Below the pieces are notes generated by a model that was given only the letters and a program-made list of their open reading frames with translations, searched no databases and was not told where the DNA came from. Position numbers and translations under genes: made by a program. A stretch of 64,000 nucleotides of DNA from Leptodactylus fallax (Eukaryota; Chordata; Amphibia; Anura; Leptodactylidae): NCBI GenBank assembly GCA_947044405.1, contig CAMRHE010000156.1:2461001-2525000 (forward strand). The letters are read 5' to 3'. Positions within the stretch are counted from its first letter, which is position 1. Each line of letters starts with the position of its first letter. Shown piece by piece: positions 1 to 10,349 of this stretch.

Positions 1-179
1 AAAAGCTTACCCGGCTCAAAGGGTAGAGAACAAAGGTTGAACTTGGAGGCATTATCCGCTTTCCAGGGTTTTAACCATAGCGGCTTTCTAGCTGCCGTAG
101 AAAAGGGCCAAAGATTTAGCCGCCAGCCTTAAATGATGTTGGGAGGCTTTGGCTAAATAATCTGCCGATAAGGAAAACG

Positions 180-734
180 AACTTAAAAAGCTAGGAGATC
201 GTCTCTGGAGACTGCAGAGTCGATATCAGCACGTAGTTTGCTTGAGACTTCATAAGAGGCAATAGCCATGTAAGTCTTACCGGAGGCCAGAGAATAAACC
301 TTCCTAAAGGTACTCTCTATGCGTCTATCCACGGGGTCCTGAAGGTTAGAACCATCATCCACTGGGACCACCTGGCCACTGCCGTGTCCAGTTTAGGTGG
401 GAGGCCCCACCGATCCTGCTGAGCCTCCAGAATAGAGAACGAGGTTCTACATTTTCTGGAATATATGGGAGCTCCTTCCGGATGTTTCCATTCCTCAAGC
501 ATGAGTTTTTTCCAGTGACTCGTCCACTTGGAAGGCCCTAGGCCCCCTAGAGGTGGAACAGGAGGCTTCCCCGTCAACATCACGGTCCCTTGACCAGATG
601 GACTTCAGCAGCCTATTTATCTTCTCAGGAGAAAAGAGAGGTCTGCTGGAATCTTCCAAGGTATCATCAGATGAAAGCGTTTTGTCAATCACCTGGAAAT
701 CTTTAATAGCTTCACGGTGTGTCACACTGCACAC
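180..734 (-). pseudogene. LAP2-alpha-like gag of DIRS-type element, frameshifted
   Basis: Three overlapping minus-strand frames join into one degraded protein: 734 to about 495, then 583 to about 390, then 371 to 183. The first is acidic and Ser-rich with SPEKINRLLKSIW. The middle one contains the LPPKLDTAVAR motif. The last continues with PVDDGSNLQDPVDRR and an Ala/Ser-rich helical stretch. This succession (LDxxVARL, then a charged DPxDRR segment, then a helix) is typical of the gag of amphibian DIRS-like elements, often annotated as lamina-associated polypeptide 2 alpha-like. At least two frameshifts are needed, so it is not functional. The role (gag-type RNA binding and particle formation) is inferred from the family. 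Confidence 0.55.
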
Positions 735-743
735 AAACTAGAT

Positions 744-842
744 CCTTCTTTTTTTTTCTTTTTCAAAACTCCTTGCAGGATTTGAATCCAGGACTCTAGC
801 ACTGCAAGGCTGCAGTGCTAACCACTGAGCCACCATGCTGCC
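744..842 (-). mobile_element. tRNA-derived SINE head (fragment)
   Basis: Read on the minus strand, the segment begins with a tRNA-like pol III promoter: an A-box-like TGGCTCAGTGGTTAGCA and a B-box-like GGATTCAAATCC about 30 bases downstream. An A-rich run follows (T-rich at 749-765 on the plus strand). It lies inside the DIRS-like region. Only the tRNA-like head is present. No clear target-site duplication was found. Confidence 0.6.
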
Positions 843-1217
843 TAGAGCTGCAACTGCAAGAACAGTAATCCAAGTGGAGTACTGAGGCCTTCCTCACTAA
901 GAGACAAGCCATCTCCTGCATTGAGATGAAGGCTTCTATAGGAGGGGGAGAAGGAATGAGCAAGTAGTGCTCACAAAAATCCCCTCCCCCCGCAAATTTT
1001 GCAAAGCTTAATTCCTTGTACAGAGAATTAAGCTAAAGATATACAGACTGATGCCAGAAAAGATGCTCAGCAAATATAAACTTGCAAAAAAAAAGGAGGA
1101 AAAACTAAGCAGCAACAAGTCCGACCGAGAATTCAGTCTCCGGAAAACCGGAACACGAACAAAGGTTCTGGAGGAACAAAGTGACTGACGTCATTTCTGG
1201 CAGCCGCGGAACTTGTA

Positions 1218-1517
1218 AGGTAAGTGAAATGGTAATGCCCCACATGGAGGTCGCACAAATGGCCTGCACTACAGGATTTTAAACATGCAGCATGCAACTA
1301 CCGCTGCATGTACTACTGAAATCAACCTTTTCAAAGCAAAGGTTGCAAGCTTGGCTAGGCACAAAAAAGGTAAGTGGTATGGCAATGCTCCACCTCAAGG
1401 CTGCACAAGTGGCCTGCATTACAGGTCTTAGAACATGCAGCATGCAACAACAGCTGCATGAACTACTGAAATCAACCTTTTCAGAGCGAAGGTTGAAAGC
1501 ATGGCTAACACAAAAAA
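1218..1517. repeat. Tandem duplication, two 150-bp units
   Basis: Two head-to-tail copies start at 1218 and 1368 with AGGTAAGTG and run through TGCAGCATGCAAC and a CTACTGAAATCAACCTTTTC core. Each copy also holds a short local inverted repeat (AACCTTTTC with GAAGGTT). It probably belongs to the leader or terminal region of the DIRS-like element. Confidence 0.7.
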
Positions 1518-1760
1518 ACTGCTTAAATAAAAACCCCCCTTCTTTTCCACAGAAGCGTCCAGTGGAAGAGAGGTGTAAAGATGACTCCCCAAAGGAAGTT
1601 AATAAACTTTAGGGGAAAAAACAAAATATGGGAGGACAAAAGACCTCCCTCCACCTATCCCACCACACAGGACAGAAAAAAACACAAGGGGGGAGGTCCC
1701 TTTGCCCTCTTATAGGGTAGCGTAGTCATACATATTTTATGTTAATTCAAAGTTCCGCCT

Positions 1761-1812
1761 GTCCTACCAGCACACAGGGGTAGGAATACCCCATATTGTG
1801 CTGCTGTAGGAC
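1761..1812. repeat. Hairpin near DIRS-like / Gmr1-like junction
   Basis: The arms GTCCTACCAGCACA and TGTGCTGCTGTAGGAC are nearly complementary, with a CAGGGGTAGGAATACCCC loop region that is itself partly palindromic. It sits 20 bases from the end of the Gmr1-like integrase frame and probably marks the terminal repeat of the DIRS-like element. Confidence 0.5.
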
Positions 1813-1833
1813 GTAAGGGAAAAGATGATGAAT

Positions 1834-2490
1834 TCAGCTCGCTGTCGGCTTTCTAGCGGTATGTAAAACCGCATGTGCCTGAGGATATGAAAAGTCCTCT
1901 TTAACAATAGGCATTACCGCTACAATTCTGTCCTGCATCAGGGTAATGTGTTCAATTACACTCCTGTAAGGAGTTTGCTCTTGTTCCCAGGTTTCCTTAG
2001 CTATGTCTAGGAGACCACGTGGGTGTCTATCATATACCAACTCAAATGGGGAAAAACCTGTAGAGGACTGGTTTACCTCCCGGATTGCAAACATTAAATA
2101 GGGCAGTAGGCAATCCCAATCTTTGCCATCATTGCTAACCACCCTCTTTAACATGCCCTTAAGGGTTTTATTGAACCTCTCCACTAAACCATCTGTCTGG
2201 GGATGATACACAGAGGTTCGCAGGTGTTTAACTGTCAGGAACTTACACATTGCTTTCATTACCTTGGACATAAAAAGAGTCCCTTGGTCAGTCAGGATCT
2301 CCTTGGGTATATCTGTCTGAGAAAACATAAAAAAGCTCCTTGGCAATTAGCTTAGCCGAAGTGTGTCTCAAGGGCACGGCCTCAGGGTATCATGTAGCAT
2401 AATCTAACACCACTAGTATATACTGATGACCCCTAAAAGACTTTATAACAGGACCTACCAAGTCCATGGCCACTCTATTAAATGGTACCT
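1834..2490 (-). pseudogene. Integrase core of Gmr1-like element
   Basis: This is the DDE integrase core of the retrotransposon, which would join element DNA to the host chromosome. From 2490 down, one frame contains MDLVGP (first catalytic Asp, near 2447) and then a stop in place of Arg after LDYAT. The frame then shifts into the 2346-1834 reading, which holds ILTDQGT (second Asp), YHPQTDGLVERFNKTL (catalytic Glu) and the downstream STGFSPFELVYDRHPRGLLD motif typical of gypsy integrases. One premature stop and at least one frameshift separate the halves. The frame ends at the junction with the DIRS-like region, and no RT follows. Confidence 0.75.
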
Positions 2491-3537
2491 CTATATAGTT
2501 AGGGGTACCAAAGGACACCTGAAGTGTGACACAGGAGCAGTTAGTTGACACTCTGGGCAGGAGTTACAATACTCTTGAATTTTCTTGTCAATTCCTGGCC
2601 AATAGAAATGCTGTAGAATGCGTTCTTTGGTCTTCTCGTACCCCAGGTGTCCTCCTAACACACACTTATGTGCCAAATCTAAAACCACTCTTTGATAGGG
2701 CTGGGGCACCACCAATTGTTCAACAATTTCTCCCCGTATTTGGTTTACCCTATACAGTAGGTCCTGGTTCATGGACATATAGGGAAACTCCTTGTCAGCC
2801 CTTGGATACTGGGGTTCACCATTTACCACCTTTATATTTTCTCGGGCATGAGACAAATTAGGGTCTGTAATTTGAGCGGTCCCAAAATTGTCACGATACA
2901 CCTCGAGCTCAGTCATCTCGGGAACTCCCTGCTGATCTTCAGCATCACCAGCTAATTCAGACAGGGGAAATTTATTACCATCTTGGGTCACCCCTACAGC
3001 TGGTGTTTCTCTGTCAGGATCAAAGGGTTCAGGCAAGACATCACCGACATTAGCATCTTTAGGACACGGTAGCTTCTGCTGTTTCCAGATAGCCCAAAAC
3101 AGAGGAAAATCCCTTCCGATTATCACACTATGGAACAGGGATTTAGCTATGCCCACCTTGTGACAGGCTGTACCAGAGGTAGTTTTTATGGTGACCTCTG
3201 CGTCAGGATACTCTCTAGTTTTCCCATATATGCACAAGACCCCAATAGTTTGTCCACTGTACAGTGCAGGGTCGACCAGATCATGGTGCACCAGGGTTAC
3301 AAGGCTTCCAGAGTCTAGGAGAGCAAGTACAGCACGCCCTGCTACAGTCACAGTACATATTTGCAGTTCAGTCGCAGTTTTAGCCGAACAAGCGGGTTGA
3401 GCAAACAGTGATACCCACCTAGAACTGCTGCAGTCCATGGGCTCAGTCATCAGGGGACAGTATGCAGCAACATGACCCAGTTCATGGCACCGCCAACATT
3501 TCCAATGCAGGGGGGTATTTCCTAATGCAGTGTCCAT
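2491..3537 (-). pseudogene. Gag zinc knuckle, protease and integrase zinc finger (Gmr1-like)
   Basis: A 348-residue open frame on the minus strand. Near residue 14 it has a CCHC zinc knuckle (CWRCHELGHVAAYC), the nucleic-acid-binding end of gag. Around residue 73 follows a retropepsin-like active site, ALLDSGS. A linker with FGTAQITDPNLSHARENI leads to the H2C2 zinc finger of integrase near residues 290-332 (HKCVLGGHLGYEKTKERI, then CNSCPEC). Protease is joined directly to integrase with no reverse transcriptase, as expected for the Gmr1 lineage. The frame is continuous over more than 1 kb, so this part decayed little. It ends at a frameshift before the integrase core. The Met at the start is probably internal to the original gag-pol frame, because the L2 tail insertion lies immediately upstream. 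Confidence 0.8.
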
Positions 3538-3540
3538 CTT

Positions 3541-3768
3541 AACCTAAGAGAAGCAATGCTACCTCCCATGCTGCTCCTGCTACCTCTTGTGTCACCCCCT
3601 CTACCTCATAGATTGTAAGCTCTTGAGAGCAGGGCCCTCAGTCCCATTGTGTGAATTGACTATTTCTTTGTAATGTATCTTTTTTGTCTGTACTTGAACC
3701 CTACAAATTGTACAGTGCTGTGGAATATGTTGGCGCTATATAAATAAAATGTATTATTATTATTATCT
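3541..3768 (+). mobile_element. L2-like LINE 3' tail inserted in gag
   Basis: The plus-strand sequence with ATTGTAAGCTCTTGAGAGCAG, TGTACAGTGCTGTGGAATA and a terminal (ATT)n run closely matches the 3' end of the L2-like LINE at 54744-54966. It separates the zinc knuckle (from 3537) from the capsid part of gag (to 3838), so it inserted into the Gmr1-like element after that element had landed. Only the 3' UTR is present, a typical 5'-truncated insertion. Confidence 0.8.
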
Positions 3769-3837
3769 GAAACGGTATGGGTCTCCATTTTCAGACCACG
3801 TTTTAAAGCTTACAGTCCTAGCTGCCTGTTCCCCCTC

Positions 3838-4404
3838 TCAGCATCCTCCCCTCACAACCTTCCTGACCCCCATAGTAGTTGGTACAGTCCTACCCGCCTT
3901 GGGGGTAGCATATCCGGGAGACGTCTTCAGTAGCTCCTCAGTGGTTCTGTATCGTTCCACCAAACATACCAGCTGGTCAGCCGTTGTAGGTTCTGCTTGT
4001 CCAACCCAACGCTGAATCTTAGGTGGAAGCGATCTTGTGTACTTGTCCAGTACCACTCTCTCCACCATCTGTGCCAGAGTGGCCTCCTCAAGCTGAAGTC
4101 ATTTCTTTACCAAATACACTAGATCATGCATCTGGCATCAGGGTGGGAGACTCTCAGAGAAAGTCCAGTGGTGCACTCTCCCAGCACGTACATGCATGTG
4201 CACACAGAGACGTGCCAAGATCTCACCTCTCAGTTTATGGTAGTCCTTAGCCTCCTGTTCACACAGGTCATAGTAGGCGTTCTGAGGTTCCCTGGTGAGA
4301 AAAGGTGCCACTAGATTGGCTCTCTGAACTTTTGGCAGTTTCTCTCGCTTGGCAATTTGCTCAAAAACACGAAGATATGCCTCCACGTCGTCTGTGGATG
4401 TCAT
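3838..4404 (-). pseudogene. Gag capsid with SCAN-like segment (Gmr1-like)
   Basis: Two minus-strand frames, 4404-4138 and 4068-3838, form one gag capsid piece with a frameshift between them. The first reads TDDVEAYLRVFEQIAKREKLP, then VAPFLTREPQNAYYDL and DYHKLRGEILARL. This pattern matches the SCAN-like capsid C-terminal region that Gmr1-type elements share with vertebrate SCAN zinc-finger proteins. The second contains VLDKYTRSLPPKIQRWV, a continuation of the same helices. Upstream (4540-4640) the minus strand encodes a Gln-rich, probably coiled-coil segment. A host SCAN gene is unlikely because protease and integrase follow on the same strand. Confidence 0.7.
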
Positions 4405-4814
4405 CTTTTGTAGGGTACTCTGTACTGCAGCTTGGGCAGCTGTCAGTATGCTCTGGGTCTCTCATGCACCAGTACAATCTCTTGCTGTCCTCTGGTTGAG
4501 TAAAGCCTTGCTAAGCACCGTCAGCTTCTCCATAAGTAAGTTCAGCTCCTGCTGCTGTGTCTGGGCTTGCTGCTGTCGCCTCTCATCTTCCATCTGGGCT
4601 TGCTGCTGCTGTGATAACATTTGCTGCTACTGTAGGATGACCTGCCCAAACTGCTTCACAAAGTCCTCCATGCTGGCGATCTCCTTTTTAATCTCTTCTG
4701 CAGCCTTCACCCAGGACATAGGAGAGGAGAAAAAAAAAAAAAAAAAAGTGTGTTTGTCCCTTTAAGACTGTTAAAACTGGGTTGCCCGCATCCGAAGCAC
4801 CATAAGTGGGGTAG

Positions 4815-5250
4815 TAGCAATGGTGCGGACCCAACCAGTCAGATACAGGGACACAATGTCTGGTGCAAACAGGTTTACTTGAAAAAAATAGCAAAATAAA
4901 TAAACCTTCACTTCAGGTACAAAAAAGTCAAACAAAAACCTGCTCGTCCGAGCACTAACTAAACAGGATAAGGCTAACTATACGTGTGGCTTACTACTAG
5001 CCACACGAACAAACAAATACCACACTTACAGTAGGTCTCACCAGTCTCTCAGTATTTCAGGACAGACCCAGGCGCCTCCTCTCGCTTCCAGGATCTGCCC
5101 TGAAGTGTAGGCTCTGCAGCCCTTTATGGCCCAGTAACAAGCCCAGGATCCACACCTGGGATGAGGCCTACTCAAGACCCGCACTGTACCACACATATGT
5201 TAGAAACCTGGGGGAAATATACTGTGACTCCAGCACTCTGCCTGTCACCT
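4815..5250 (-). mobile_element. Putative 5' LTR and leader of Gmr1-like element
   Basis: Upstream of gag, a block starting near 5250 on the minus strand with TGACAGGCAGAGTGCTGG and ending near 4815, before a GGTGCTTCGGATGCGGG leader, has the length and position of an LTR. It includes an inverted pair around 4990-5005 (GTGTGGC and GCCACAC). No second LTR is in the window, so the limits are approximate. Confidence 0.5.
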
Positions 5251-5252
5251 TC

Positions 5253-5450
5253 TCACACCCTCAAGAATTGCATTATTTTAATTTCCAGAAATATATACGC
5301 AGTGAAAGTTAAAATTGCAATATTTTCAGAGAAACACCATATCAGTGCTCAATATGTTACGCCCAGCCTCTGACAGCAGAGACACACTCCAAAAACTGTT
5401 AAGTGGGTTATCTTTGGTACAACAGCCTTTGGGCACAACATAATGTGCAC
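5253..5450. other. Unassigned spacer
   Basis: AT-rich sequence between the LTR-like block and the next dispersed repeat. I see no coding potential or recognisable repeat beyond short A/T runs. Confidence 0.4.
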
Positions 5451-7103
5451 TGAAATTATGTATATCTGGAAAAAATGTCTTTTTCACTTTGCACAGCTGA
5501 TGGTGCAGTCATTTCTGGAAAATAAATTAATGCAGCACTTGGGGGTAAAAATTCTCACTGCACTCCTGGATAAATTCCTTCAGGGGTGTAGTTTCTAAAA
5601 TAGGGTCACGTGTCAGGGGATTCCGTTTTGATGGCATTTCAAGAACTCCACAAAAGTGGCATGGCATCCAAAAGCCAAACCATCATCAAAACCCAAATAG
5701 CGCTGCTTCTCTTTTGCATCCTGCTGTGCGCCCAAACAGCAGTTTATATCCACAAATGATAGTTAAGTGAGATATCCTGGGTACAACTATGTGATATATG
5801 TGGGCATCAATTGCTGTTTGGGCACACAGCAGGGCACACAAGAGAAAAAGCGCTGTTTGGCTTTTAGAGTGCAGCTTTAGATTGGTTTTTGGACGCCTTG
5901 TCATGATTTTTTGCGGGGATGAGATATAATTTTCAATGCCACCATTTTGGGGTGCATTATTGACTAAATTTTATTAACTCTTTCTGCGTGGATTTAAAAA
6001 AAAAACAACCAAAAACATGAAATGTGGCATTGCTTTTTAACATTTACATTTTTTGCCGTGCAGTGTACAGCAAAAGTACATGTTACCTTTATTCTTTGGG
6101 TTGGTATGATTATGTAGATACCTAATTTAGATTTTTTTTATTCATTACTAATTGTGCATTTATCACAGAAAGGAGTAACTAAAATGTAACTTTTAATAAG
6201 GTATACAAATAAAATAAAAAACAACATGGCTAAAACCAATGAATTGTTTATATATCATACACAATAGATTCAGTCTGAATCTTGTATATTATATTTGGGC
6301 TATTACCTGGGAGTAGTCCCTTTCAGCAAAAGTCCACACCACTTTCCCAGGTTACTAATTGTGGAGAATAAATTTATTTTTGCATCGCCATCTTCTGAAA
6401 GGCATAGCATTTTTATTTTTCTGATGGCTGAGCTAGTAGATGATTTAGTTTACGCGAGATGATCTGTGCTTTTTATTGGTACCATTTTGGTTTTCATCTG
6501 ACCTTGTGATCACTTTTTATTGACCATTTGGTGAGGCAAGATGGCGAATAATCATTATTTCCTGCGGTTTTCTGTTTTCTTTTATGTCATTTACCGTGCG
6601 GGTTAAATAATGTTTTAGTTTTATTGTTCAGGTTTTTACGGACGCAGTGATACCAAATATGTAATGGGTTTTTTTTGTTTTTATTTTTTTACATAATAAA
6701 ACATTTTATATGGGAAAATGAGATTTTTTTTTTTTGTCCCAATAGGGGACCTGAAACAGCAATCTTCTGATTGCTGGTTCAATAAGTATACACCGCAATA
6801 CACTTGTATTGCAGTGTATAGGAAGCTGTGAGCCTCTGCTCACAGTCTCCATTATGGGCAGGATCAATCAGGTATGCGTCAGGCAACTATCAGCGTGCAT
6901 TCTGGGGCATAATACATAGTAAAACCCCTGAGATGCCGCGGTCATGTTTGACTGCGGCACCTCAGGGGTTAATGCAGGTTTTAGAGGAAAGTGTCAGTCG
7001 TATATAACATTTAACTCCCGTTTAACTCATGGTGCGCATACAGTTCATGCTTCTGCCGTAAAAGTCCTTCCGTAATATTACAGCGAATATCGGGAAGGGG
7101 TTA
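5450..7103. repeat. Dispersed TTAA-type repeat, relic
   Basis: A non-coding mosaic typical of amphibian non-autonomous DNA elements. It includes a GGGGTGTAGTTTCTAAAATAGG block, poly-T stretches, a hairpin at 6790-6850 (CAATACACTTGTATTGCAGTG) and an inverted pair near 6915-6970 (CCCCTGAGATGCCGC with GCGGCACCTCAGGGG). It ends in CGGGAAGGGGTTAA at 7090-7103, the same terminus as the element ending at 49764. The TTAACCCCTTCC end points to a TTAA-target family (piggyBac- or Kolobok-like). The left end is not defined. Confidence 0.55.
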
Positions 7104-7309
7104 AAGGGTTTTTTCCCCAAAAACCTAACCATATTTAGATTTGCAGACAATTAAATTTAAACATTTTTTCAAATATAAATCATCAAAAAATTTTTGAGTT
7201 TTAAAGATTTTCTCTAACAAGTGTTTTGTCTTGGTTGCCAATGGATAAGACCATGAATGCAGGAACTTTCTATGGTTTGAGGGAATGCCCCTTTAAGGAT
7301 GGATGAGAT

Positions 7310-9255
7310 CAAAATAGACCATTATGTTTGAAGGAAGGAAAACATTGCATTCCAGCATAAAAACCTCTTACCATCTGTAAAACATGTTTATGGTAGTAAC
7401 TTGGTTTGGCCCTGTTTTGTTGCATCTGGGCCAGGATGGTTTGCTGTCATTGATGGAACAATGAATTTTGAATGATACCAGGAAATTCTAAGAAAATGAC
7501 CCTAAGTACACAAGTTATTGTACCAAAGAATGGTCTGTCAGCAGTAAGCTGGTTATAAACGTAATCATAGTATCTGGTAGAGATGATTCTACAGTTTCCA
7601 ATATGCCTCTGTTATTCAGCTTTGGATCATCATTTTCACGTATATCTCTATTTTATTCAAAAATAAATGAGGAGGAAAGTGCTTTGGGACCTGTCTTAGC
7701 TGTCTGGGGTTTGGTCTTGTCTCATCCCAGACGAAGAAGTTTTTCATTTGTATATGAATTGTGATGATGAGAGAACCTCAGTTATGTATTTTTATTTGAT
7801 AAGTGTTGTTTTATATACAAATTAACTAATCCTGTTATTCCTATGTTGTTTACGTTTGCTGATCAATCCACTTCTGTGGTTTTATGTGTGTACAAGGGGA
7901 GATTGCCCTTTCTGGCTCTGGCCAACCAGTTTTATTACCCCTGGTGGGAGGGTTAATGACCCGAGCTCATCCTCAGACACAGCTTTCCTGCAGCTAGGAA
8001 AACATCCTTCTTTCTCAGGATCCTGCATTTGAGAATAGGAGGAGAGGGGCACCCTGGCAGGGAGGTATGGCTAGACACTGGCTTAACAGAAACTGAGACT
8101 CAGAACTTTTGCCACATCTTTGAAGTCAGCTAAGGGAGCTGGGTGTGTCCATTTTCACTACAGAAGATCTCCAAGCTCCTGGAACCAAAGACTCTTTTAA
8201 GTATTATTCTGTTTTCCTCCCATTTATTTTCAAAGCTGTTTGCAATGTTGTGATATTCTTGTTAACTTTTCTGTATATGTTGCACTGAACCCTTTGGGTA
8301 TTAAATTGTTAAATTTAAGAATATTTTGTGTTGCTCTATGAACCCATTACCTTTTGAGGTATGTTTGAGACGCCTGCGTATGTGAGTGAGGCTTCCATTG
8401 AGAGAAATCAGTGGTGGTGGTGGCGTGTATTTGGGGTGCGTGGACTGTGTTGGGCTGCGACTTACGCTCAATTTGCAGCCAGAGTGAAGGGTGAGTACAA
8501 GATTGACTGAGTGGAGTGAGTCAAGCCCTGACAGCCGCACCCCCATCACGTGCTAGGACGGCCCATATGTGACATGAATAAAATGCCAAATTACATGAAT
8601 ATGGGACTCCAAAACTGAATAACAGAGGAATATTTAATTTTACCAAAATGTATAAACTGTATATCTTCCTGAGATGGTGATGATATTTTTAATGTGGTCA
8701 AATAAAATTAGATTTTATCAGTGGATCCTGCTTGATGGATTACATATTTTGAATAGTAGTATATTTGGAAACTGTAGAATCACCTCTGAAAGATACTGTG
8801 ATTTGGTTTAAAGTTTTGTTAAAGTTTTAGATTAGCCAAGCAAAGTCCTGACCTTAATCCAATAGTAATGTTGTGGAAGGACCTGAAGTGAGCAGTTCAT
8901 GAAAGGAACCCACCAATGTAACAAACTAATGAAACTGATTTGTACAGTGGAAAGCGCTAAAATTCCTCCAAGCCAATGTGCACGACTTATCAACAATTAC
9001 CGATAATGTTATTTCTGCATAAGGGGGTCACATCAGATGTTGAAAGCAAGGTTCACATACTTTTGCCACTCACAGATTTGTGATACTGGACCATTTTCTC
9101 CTATAAATAATGACCAAGTCTAATACTTTGACTAATTTGTTTAATTTGGTTCTACTTTTAGAACTTGTGTAAAAAACTGATGTCGTTTTAGGTAAAATAT
9201 ATACAGAAATATAGAAAATTCGGAAGAGTTCAATCTTCAAGCTTCTTTAACCCTG
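7310..9255 (+). mobile_element. Tc1-like transposon, very degraded and split
   Basis: Remnants of a Tc1 transposase read on the plus strand. The first part (7310-7535) corresponds to the centre of the protein. The second (8840-9060) has CAAAGTCCTGACCTTAATCC (the PDLNP motif region) and a C-terminal segment ending near CAAGGTTCACATACTTTTGCC. The right end runs to about 9255. The frame is broken throughout. The two parts are separated by a later insertion at about 7540-8830. Confidence 0.6.
7540..8830. repeat. Inverted-repeat element inside degraded Tc1, with LTR-like core
   Basis: The outer 150-200 bases at both ends (7540-7680 and about 8600-8830) are inverted relatives of each other and of the TTAA element at 23287-25274 (shared words: GTCTGTCAGCAGTAA, ACAGTTTCCAA, CTCTGTTATTCAGCTTTG). 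The core, about 7690-8535, starts near TGTCTTAGC and ends near CCCTGACA, and has an ATTAAA polyadenylation-like signal near 8300. It could be a solo LTR, but I found no matching internal region or target duplication. The core assignment is weak. Confidence 0.4.
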
Positions 9256-9260
9256 AATGA

Positions 9261-9738
9261 AAAATAGCAATGTTTGTGAAATTCTAAAAAAAATGCTGCA
9301 GCTAAAGAATTGGTTAATATTAAAAATAAGATTCTTCTTTTATTTGAAACCAGTATGGCAGGATAGTACAGACATAGTACAGAATACATTGATTTTATGC
9401 ACTAAAAGTCATACTGTTAACAACTCGACACATACAGAGACTGTTTATAACCACTAATTAAAACAAATAGCACAAACAGTGGATATGTTCTATACAGAAG
9501 TGTATTTTCTCGCTCATTATGGCCCCTGGGAAATTAGAAACACGTCCTGAGTACTCTAAAAGCCATTAACTGGTTGGTAAGGTGCTGTCTCTGGCCATCT
9601 GCTCTTTAACATGAATAGGAAATGCTTTAATAGATAAAAGAAGCTAAGAAACAGGCATGTAAACAACAGTATATAAAGATAACAATAAATCATCATTAAA
9701 CAGATGTAGAAATTGAATGTGTGAATTACTCACTTAAC
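9261..9738. other. Unassigned spacer
   Basis: AT-rich sequence with no frame or repeat I can name. It separates the degraded Tc1 from the TTAA-type repeat that begins at TTAACCCCTTCCC (9736). Confidence 0.4.
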
Positions 9739-10045
9739 CCCTTCCCACCACAAACATTTTTAACTTTTTTTATTTTTCCATTCACAGAGCCATATGTGGG
9801 CTTAATTTTTGGGTAATGGCTATTGCCTTGATTGCTTTTTATTCAAATTTTTATGAATTTTTACGTGAAAAATATCTTTATAAGTTTGTAGGCCAAGTGT
9901 ACCCAGGGACACCTAATGTGTATGTGTTTTACTTTTTTTTTTTTTTTATGTACTTTTATATGTGTTCTAGGAAAAGGGGGAGATTTGAATTTTTAATACT
10001 TTTTTATATTTTCTTTTTAATTTTATTTAATTTTATTTTTAGACC
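9739..10045 (+). repeat. TTAA-type dispersed repeat, left end
   Basis: It starts with CCCCTTCCCACCACAAAC after TTAA and then follows the same block order as the repeat at 41955 (CAGAGCCATATGTGGGCTTAA, a TTTGTAGGCCAAG block, CACCTAATGTGTATGTGTTT). It is interrupted at 10046 by the hAT-type element and resumes at 11861. Confidence 0.6.
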
Positions 10046-10349
10046 CCCTAGGGCCGTGTTGGCGAACCTATAGCATGCATGCCAGAGGACGCACTCAGAG
10101 CCCTCTCTGTTGGCACGTGCGCCGTCGCCCTGATTGCTCACTAACGGGGAAGTGAGCGATCGCTTCTTTTAGCTGTAAGTGCAAATCCACATACAGCTGA
10201 AAGCTGTCAGTGTAGACCGCAGCTTACACTGAGTGCAGAGTGTGATCTCTGTTTCGACGCAGGCGCAATGACGTAAGTCATCGGCACCTGCAGTCAGATA
10301 AAGGAGGATGCTATTTACCTGCTCTTCGTTGGACTTCAGGTAAGTAGCA

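Larger units (their letters stand above)
1..1830 (-). mobile_element. DIRS-like retrotransposon, 5' part (fragment)
   Basis: The minus strand carries a broken gag-like reading frame (180-734) with a domain resembling the C-terminal part of LAP2-alpha, a hallmark of amphibian DIRS-type (tyrosine recombinase) gag proteins. The region to its right would be the 5' leader and terminal repeat: it holds a duplicated 150-bp segment (1218-1517) and a hairpin (1761-1812). Reverse transcriptase, RNase H and recombinase would lie left of position 1. Element limits are inferred; no target-site evidence is visible. Confidence 0.5.
1834..5250 (-). mobile_element. Ty3/gypsy retrotransposon of Gmr1-like type, truncated
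   Basis: On the minus strand the order is: LTR-like region (about 5250-4815), gag with a SCAN-like capsid segment (4404-3838), zinc knuckle and protease (3537 onward), integrase zinc finger, integrase core (to 1834). Integrase follows protease directly, with no reverse transcriptase in between. This is the copia-like order known for Gmr1-type Ty3/gypsy elements. The reverse transcriptase and RNase H that should follow integrase are missing because the element stops at the DIRS-like sequence. Several frameshifts, a stop and an L2 insertion make it non-autonomous. Confidence 0.75.

Noticed and set aside
3838..4404. Host SCAN-domain zinc-finger gene
   Set aside because: The SCAN-like segment is followed on the same strand by a CCHC knuckle, protease and integrase, so it is the gag of the Gmr1-like element.
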